63,865 nt of DNA from Actinomycetota bacterium (GTDB taxonomy: Bacteria > Actinomycetota > Aquicultoria > Aquicultorales > Aquicultoraceae): NCBI GenBank assembly GCA_030018005.1, contig JASEGT010000003.1:1-63865 (forward strand). The letters run 5' to 3'. Positions 59,834-63,865 of the stretch are shown piece after piece. Numbering within the stretch: the first letter of the stretch is position 1; each line of letters opens with the position of its first letter. The translations under genes and the position numbers were made by a program. The notes under the pieces were generated by a model. That model saw only the letters and a list, made by a program, of their open reading frames with translations, made no database searches and had not been told where the DNA came from.

Positions 59834-60769
59834 GTGGTAGCCGGATATGTCGAACTCTACAAAAAGGGAATACTGGAGGCCAGGGCCGAGAAAGCGCTTG
59901 CGGCACTTGAGGCTTGCGAGCTGTGCCCCTGGGCGTGCGGCGTCGACCGGACGGCGGGCGAGAACGGAGTCTGCCGCACTGGGCGGGATGCTATCGTAAG
60001 CAGCTTTGGGCCGCACTTTGGGGAGGAGCGCCCACTGGTCGGGCGGGGAGGCTCGGGCACGATCTTTTTTGCATCATGCAACATGCGCTGCCTCTTTTGC
60101 CAGAACTACGATATCAGCCAGCTTCGCCATGGTCGCGCGACGAGTGCGGAAGAGCTGGCGAAGATGATGCTCGATTTGCAGGATAGCGGCTGTCATAACA
60201 TCAACTTCGTTACCCCGAGCCATGTAGTCGCCCAGACGCTCGAGGCGCTGGTAATCGCGGCTCGGCGGGGTTTACGGGTGCCGCTCGTCTACAACACGGG
60301 CGGCTACGATAGCCTCGAGGCTTTGGCGTTGCTCGACGGCGTGGTCGACATATACATGCCGGACATCAAGTATATGGACGCGGCTATCGCCAAGCGCTTG
60401 TCGGGTATTAAGGATTACCCGGGGGTCGTCAAAGCCGCTGTAAGGGAGATGCATCGCCAAGTCGGTGACCTTGTTGTCGATGAGCGAGGCATAGCGGTGC
60501 GCGGCCTTCTTGTGCGCCACCTCGTGCTGCCGGAAGGGCTTGCGGGTACGCCCGAGACCATGAAGTTTCTCGCCCAAGAGGTGTCAAGAGACACCTACGT
60601 CAACGTGATGGATCAGTATTATCCGTGCTACAAGGCGCATGACAATCCGCCGCTCGACAGAAGGGTTACTAAGCAGGAGTTCACGGCGGCGGTCGACGCA
60701 GCGCTCGCGGCCGGTTTGACTAGGCTCGACCACCTCGAACCACGCGCCGGGCGATTCCGCGGCGACTAG
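59834..60769 (+). CDS. Radical SAM protein, pyruvate-formate-lyase-activase-like
   Basis: 311 residues from GTG 59834. N-terminal CELCPWACGVDRTAGENGVC is a Cys motif typical of the AmmeMemoRadiSam-linked PflA-like proteins. Radical SAM site: FFASCNMRCLFCQNYDISQ (CxxxCxxC). Then VPLVYNTGGYDS and MPDIKYMD. No glycyl-radical enzyme or AMMECR1/MEMO gene lies next to it, so the substrate is unknown. Confidence 0.88.
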   Translation: MVAGYVELYKKGILEARAEKALAALEACELCPWACGVDRTAGENGVCRTGRDAIVSSFGPHFGEERPLVGRGGSGTIFFASCNMRCLFCQNYDISQLRHGRATSAEELAKMMLDLQDSGCHNINFVTPSHVVAQTLEALVIAARRGLRVPLVYNTGGYDSLEALALLDGVVDIYMPDIKYMDAAIAKRLSGIKDYPGVVKAAVREMHRQVGDLVVDERGIAVRGLLVRHLVLPEGLAGTPETMKFLAQEVSRDTYVNVMDQYYPCYKAHDNPPLDRRVTKQEFTAAVDAALAAGLTRLDHLEPRAGRFRGD

Positions 60770-60926
60770 AATGATTGAGACAGGCAGGCTAATCGCACTT
60801 GATTTTCAACTCCGGTCTTGCTAAAGTTTATATGCCGAATCCTGGCGTGGTTGCTTCTGCAAGGGGTTGCTTTTGCAAGTGATGTGCGCGAGGATTTAAA
60901 TTATTGAATTGCGATAATCGCATAAC

Positions 60927-61000
60927 GGGCCCTTAGCTCAGCTGGTCAGAGCAGGGGACTCATAATCCCTTGGTCGTAGGTTCGAATCCTACAGGGCCCA
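60927..61000 (+). tRNA. tRNA with CAU anticodon, probably tRNA-Ile2 (lysidine type)
   Basis: 74 nt cloverleaf: acceptor GGGCCCT/AGGGCCC, D-arm with TAGCTCAGCTGGTC, anticodon loop CTCATAA (CAT at 60961-60963), T-arm GTAGGTTCGAATCCTAC. The GGACTCATAATCCCTTGGTCG pattern matches the tRNA-Ile2(CAU) of E. coli more than elongator Met; the difference can only be settled by model scoring. CCA is not encoded. Its 3' end is the probable attachment site of the integrated element. Confidence 0.9.
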
Positions 61001-61017
61001 CAGAGTAAAACAGCATG

Positions 61018-61046
61018 TAGCGAGCCTAGATAGGCTCGCTATTTTG
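61018..61046 (+). terminator. Terminator after the tRNA
   Basis: TAGCGAGCCT-AGAT-AGGCTCGCTA, 10 bp, followed by TTTTG. Confidence 0.85.
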
Positions 61047-61314
61047 TATTTATATGGAAGAAACTGTAGCGCGATGGGTCAAAAATGGGTCAGAATTGAT
61101 GCCTAGCAATTCATGCGATGCGGGCTATGCGGTTTGTGCTTCGCGTAATTTAAGATGTGCTTCGCCGGTAGCATTCGGCGCACTAACAATGCCTTGTTTA
61201 TAATTAGGGCAATAATTCAAAGCGATTCTCTGGCGGGTATCCCGCATGGAGCTCTTCGCACATTCGTAGTAATATGGTCATAGCAATTTAGTAGCGGATA
61301 CGAAAGGAGCGCCC

Positions 61315-61806
61315 TTGTCTCTGATTGAGCCGAAGGAAGTCTGCGAACTTGTCACAATTGAGGAGGATGCTGATTTTCGAGCCTTTAGCAAAGATAATCC
61401 AACAGGATTGGTAATGGTTCCGGAGGAGTTTGGTGAGTCTAAGGAACTTGTCATATCGGACGATGGCATGTTTTTTGCAAAGTGGCTCAAAATGCACAAC
61501 CCCGAAGTAAACGTTGAAGTTCGTAAAGCTGATAAAATGCTGGCTTTACGGTCAAGCGATTACTGGTTTCCTTTGGTCTACTTAGCCAATGATATCGCGC
61601 TCCCCATATTTTTGGGCTTAGTGGCCAATTACCTGTACGATAAGATGAAAGGTGCTCTTAAGGGTGAGATTGCTCGTGTGCAATTAAGTGCTGAATTTGA
61701 AGACCAAACAACAGGTACAATCAAGCGCTTTAACTTTGAAGGGGATACCGAGGCGTTACAGAAGGCAATCAAGCAATTTGACTTGAATGAGTTTCTAAAT
61801 GACTAG
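61315..61806 (+). CDS. Hypothetical protein of the element, 163 aa
   Basis: TTG start with AAAGGAG upstream. An N-terminal soluble half is followed by a hydrophobic stretch FPLVYLANDIALPIFLGLVANYLYDKMKG at about residues 82-110, then a charged C-terminus. It might associate with membrane. I do not recognise it. It overlaps the SEC-C gene by 8 bp, so the two form a coupled cassette. Confidence 0.65.
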   Translation: MSLIEPKEVCELVTIEEDADFRAFSKDNPTGLVMVPEEFGESKELVISDDGMFFAKWLKMHNPEVNVEVRKADKMLALRSSDYWFPLVYLANDIALPIFLGLVANYLYDKMKGALKGEIARVQLSAEFEDQTTGTIKRFNFEGDTEALQKAIKQFDLNEFLND

Positions 61807-62665
61807 GCCGCTTCTAACCGATACGGCGCTCGGCGTGCTTCAGCGCCTAAACCCGCTAATCAAGGCTCTTTTGGCGGCTTATAACCAGCACCGCTTTGAT
61901 GCAAATGAAGAAGCGCTGCTCGAAATCCATAATGTACTCGAGGTAACACGGACAACAGCCGCTATAGAGGAAGATGACTTCCTGACGGACCTATACGTCC
62001 TTGATAGGTATGCTGACCTGCTTGAGACTTATGGGGTACTTTGGAACCAGATTCTTAATCAGCAATTCTCGGCTTCATGGAGTACGCTACAAGGCGCTCT
62101 CAATCTTCTTAGGCTGATCAAGAGATTCTCGGGTCTGGATGTGCGGTTTTTTGAAGATCAGCTTCTTGAGCTTGAGCAAGCTTATCCGTACAACATATTC
62201 TTGAGCATTGGTGCGACTGTTGAGGTGTTTGAGTGCAGTATTTGTGGGCAGGATATGACCTCGCCGGAATGTCCGCACATATGCGGTGACTTGTATAAGG
62301 GTGTTATGGCGCGGCGCATAGTGCGAAATATTTCGGAGCTTGATCATGTATCTTTTGTAACCCATCCAGAGGACAAACGCTGCGTTGTAATATATGAGGA
62401 TACAGCCGAGCAGTTCAAAATCATTCGCTATATAGCTGAACTGATCAATACAAGAGGGCTCCGCGTTTTGGATTTCGACCGGATTCGCTTTACAAAACGC
62501 AACATTCCGAATCCTGAATATGTGCAACTGGGTCGCAATGATCTTTGTTACTGCGGAAGCGGTAATAAGTTTAAGAAGTGCTGTATGCCCAAGGAAAACG
62601 TTGAAAGCAATCGCGCCGATATTGTTTTTGGAACCACGAGCATTGAAGACATCGTTGCCGTATAG
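61799..62665 (+). CDS. SEC-C motif protein of the element, 288 aa
   Basis: Helical N-terminal 150 residues of unknown type, a middle Cys block ECSICGQDMTSPECPHICG, and a C-terminal SEC-C zinc motif LGRNDLCYCGSGNKFKKCC (residues about 245-265). SEC-C motifs bind zinc and occur in SecA and many nucleic-acid or chaperone-related accessory proteins. Coupled to the upstream membrane-prone protein. Possible defence or stress cassette; function unknown. Confidence 0.75.
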   Translation: MTRPLLTDTALGVLQRLNPLIKALLAAYNQHRFDANEEALLEIHNVLEVTRTTAAIEEDDFLTDLYVLDRYADLLETYGVLWNQILNQQFSASWSTLQGALNLLRLIKRFSGLDVRFFEDQLLELEQAYPYNIFLSIGATVEVFECSICGQDMTSPECPHICGDLYKGVMARRIVRNISELDHVSFVTHPEDKRCVVIYEDTAEQFKIIRYIAELINTRGLRVLDFDRIRFTKRNIPNPEYVQLGRNDLCYCGSGNKFKKCCMPKENVESNRADIVFGTTSIEDIVAV

Positions 62666-62736
62666 AGCGTCTCCACGTAAATTATGAAACCGCTACTCAT
62701 AGATACATTTGGCAACTATATTAGACAAGGAGTTCC

Positions 62737-63303
62737 ATGCTCGAAGCAATTAATGCTTATGATCACCTGATAGCTAGAGCTAACAAGCTAATTGTAACCT
62801 TCAAAATCTACCCAAAGGTTTTAGACAAAGAGGAGCATAAGTACCTTCACCCCATATGTGATAAAGGGCTGTTTAACGCGCTAAACATGGTTGATCTAAT
62901 TATGGGGCTTAAGTATTTAGACGTAAGCAATGCGGTTCAGAACCAATCTGAAGCTAACTATTTTGCTCGCATTGTTGCTCATAGCGCATACGAAATCCTG
63001 AACCACCAGAATAAAATTCTAGGGATAGAAGTTATCAGACTTGTTGAAGAACGCCTGACTGGAGAAGCCCTGTCAGACGTTCAAGAGAGTATGAAGGCAT
63101 TGAGGCGAATTAAAAAAGAGCACTTCGCATACCTAAAATTTATCAGGAACAACCTTTTCGGCCATAAGCTTGGATGTGGCATTATATTAGCGGAAAGCAT
63201 GCTGGAAATAGATAATGCAAAAACCTATAGCATTGGTAAAGAGATTCTTATGTTCCAGGTGAGCTTGCTGAGTAACCTAGCGATATTAATTGGGGACATG
63301 TGA
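62737..63303 (+). CDS. HEPN-like helical protein, 188 aa
   Basis: AAGGAG precedes ATG 62737. All-helical composition, with KFIRNNLFGHKLG at about residues 138-150. RNNLFGH is an Rx5H motif (RN...H), the catalytic signature of HEPN RNases found in toxins and abortive-infection systems. Other segments (NYFARIVAHSAYEILNHQ) also fit. AT-rich and inside the integrated element, next to the integrase. HEPN assignment is from the motif only. Confidence 0.6.
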   Translation: MLEAINAYDHLIARANKLIVTFKIYPKVLDKEEHKYLHPICDKGLFNALNMVDLIMGLKYLDVSNAVQNQSEANYFARIVAHSAYEILNHQNKILGIEVIRLVEERLTGEALSDVQESMKALRRIKKEHFAYLKFIRNNLFGHKLGCGIILAESMLEIDNAKTYSIGKEILMFQVSLLSNLAILIGDM

Positions 63304-63352
63304 TGGCGGTATAGCCGAGCGGATATTCTTAGAACCAAGTAATCGAACTATG

Positions 63353-63865
63353 TCAGCTGTGTTTAATCTGTATTCCAGGAGAAAAAATCGCATCGAGACG
63401 CTTAGCGGTACTAGACGCGGACTCAGGAAGCACATGGGCGTAGACTCGAAGGGTAATACTGGGGTCGGCGTGGCCCAAAAGCCTCGAGACGTTTTGTATC
63501 GGCTCGCCGGCCGAAAGTAGCGCCGAAGCATATGAGTGGCGCATTGCATGCGGGGTGATGCGCCGCAAGCCTGCTTTTTCGAGTGCCGGCTCGAAGTAGC
63601 GGCGCGTGAAGTTCTGGTAGTTTAAATGCCTGCCGTGCAAGTTGGTGAAGGCAAGGTCGTGCTCGTTGTGCTCGATCCACTCCCGCTGCCAGGCGAGGTG
63701 TTTTAGCAGTATATCGACAAGAAACGAGGGCATCGGCACATCCCGCCGGCTACTTCTACTTTTTGGCTCAAAGAAAGTGCCTTTCTGTAGGTTCTGCCGA
63801 ACACGAAGGACTCCTTTAGCCAGGTTAACATCGCTCCATTTAAGCCCGAAGAGCTCGGAAATTCT
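63353..63865 (-). CDS. Tyrosine recombinase/integrase, C-terminal catalytic part (runs off right edge)
   Basis: The frame is open from the right edge to the stop at 63353 (about 170 residues in the window). It reads ISELFGLKWSDVNLAKGVL (region of catalytic Arg I), LAFTNLHGRHLNYQNF, PHAMRHSYASALL (HxxR), SRLLGHADPSITLRVYAHV (H and nucleophile Tyr). All visible catalytic residues are intact. It would integrate and excise the element at the tRNA. The N-terminal arm-binding domain lies outside. Confidence 0.92.
   Translation of the reverse strand, partial: RISELFGLKWSDVNLAKGVLRVRQNLQKGTFFEPKSRSSRRDVPMPSFLVDILLKHLAWQREWIEHNEHDLAFTNLHGRHLNYQNFTRRYFEPALEKAGLRRITPHAMRHSYASALLSAGEPIQNVSRLLGHADPSITLRVYAHVLPESASSTAKRLDAIFSPGIQIKHS

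Larger units (their letters stand above)
61001..63865. mobile_element. Integrative element inserted at the tRNA 3' end (right end outside window)
   Basis: Directly after the tRNA the base composition shifts to AT-rich, genes become unrecognisable, and a tyrosine integrase on the opposite strand runs off the right edge. This is the layout of a genomic island using a tRNA as attB. The att direct repeat expected at the far end is outside the window, so boundaries are not proven. Confidence 0.6.

Noticed and set aside
1-63865. CRISPR arrays or long tandem repeats
   Set aside because: No regularly spaced repeats were seen anywhere in the window.

Overview
The window is a chromosomal segment of an anaerobic, selenocysteine-using bacterium. 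Ferredoxin-linked pyruvate oxidation, a membrane-bound [NiFeSe] hydrogenase, a benzoyl-CoA-reductase-like ATPase/iron-sulfur pair, rubrerythrin-type enzymes, a gram-positive style hemE-hemH-hemY cluster and a UPF0182 membrane protein together suggest a deep-branching Actinomycetota-like or other gram-positive anaerobe. The exact lineage is inference. Core genes are moderately GC-rich; the two ends (about 0.4-2.1 kb and 61-63.3 kb) are AT-richer and accessory.

Layout. 0-2.1 kb: edge of an IS256-type transposase, a ribbon-helix-helix/PIN toxin-antitoxin pair with an AT-rich operator, a decayed fragment and an unknown gene. 2.2-5.7 kb (minus): pyruvate:ferredoxin oxidoreductase operon porG-porD-(acidic disordered protein)-porA-porB. 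6.0-7.6 kb: ArsR regulator, mini-thioredoxin and ArsP-like permease. 7.6-9.6 kb: ABC-2 exporter. 10.3-14.4 kb: HAD-GH65 glycoside phosphorylase fusion and a tandem universal stress protein. 14.5-19.2 kb: thioredoxin-like selenoprotein, [NiFeSe] hydrogenase small and large subunits, cytochrome b and maturation protease. 19.4-25.3 kb: GDT1-like protein, another selenoprotein, UPF0182, a haem-binding HAMP sensor and a HAD phosphatase. 25.5-30.9 kb: PEP-synthase-like enzyme, DUF378, ferritin-like protein, a structured intergenic RNA, VOC and MarR proteins. 31-34.7 kb: haem genes. 34.8-40.1 kb: MASE3/PAS/GAF/PP2C phosphatase, HTH regulators, NifX-like and YkvA-like proteins. 40.4-45.7 kb: double-cubane-type pair, M23 peptidase, LigD-type phosphoesterase and M42 peptidase. 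45.7-49.4 kb (minus): a RiPP-like operon of BlaI, M56 peptidase, a 34-residue Cys/Trp-rich peptide and a radical SAM/SPASM maturase. 49.7-60.8 kb: reverse rubrerythrin, decayed multihaem cytochrome, diguanylate cyclase, secreted protein with a two-component system, AcuC, QueD, RmuC, STAS/anti-sigma pair and a PflA-like radical SAM protein. 60.9 kb to the right edge: tRNA with CAU anticodon followed by an integrated element with unknown genes, a HEPN-like protein and a tyrosine integrase.

The most notable results are those that a standard gene caller would miss. (1) Four genes contain an in-frame TGA where a Cys is expected, each followed at 17-23 nt by a hairpin with G in the first two loop positions, as in bacterial SECIS elements. 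They are the hydrogenase large subunit, two small thioredoxin-like proteins and, unexpectedly, the ferredoxin subunit PorD, where the TGA replaces a [4Fe-4S] ligand. (2) A 34-codon Cys/Trp-rich peptide gene with a strong ribosome binding site lies directly upstream of a radical SAM/SPASM gene in an operon headed by BlaI/M56 regulators; this looks like an undescribed peptide natural-product or signalling system. No Sec machinery genes (selA, selB, selC, selD) lie in the window.
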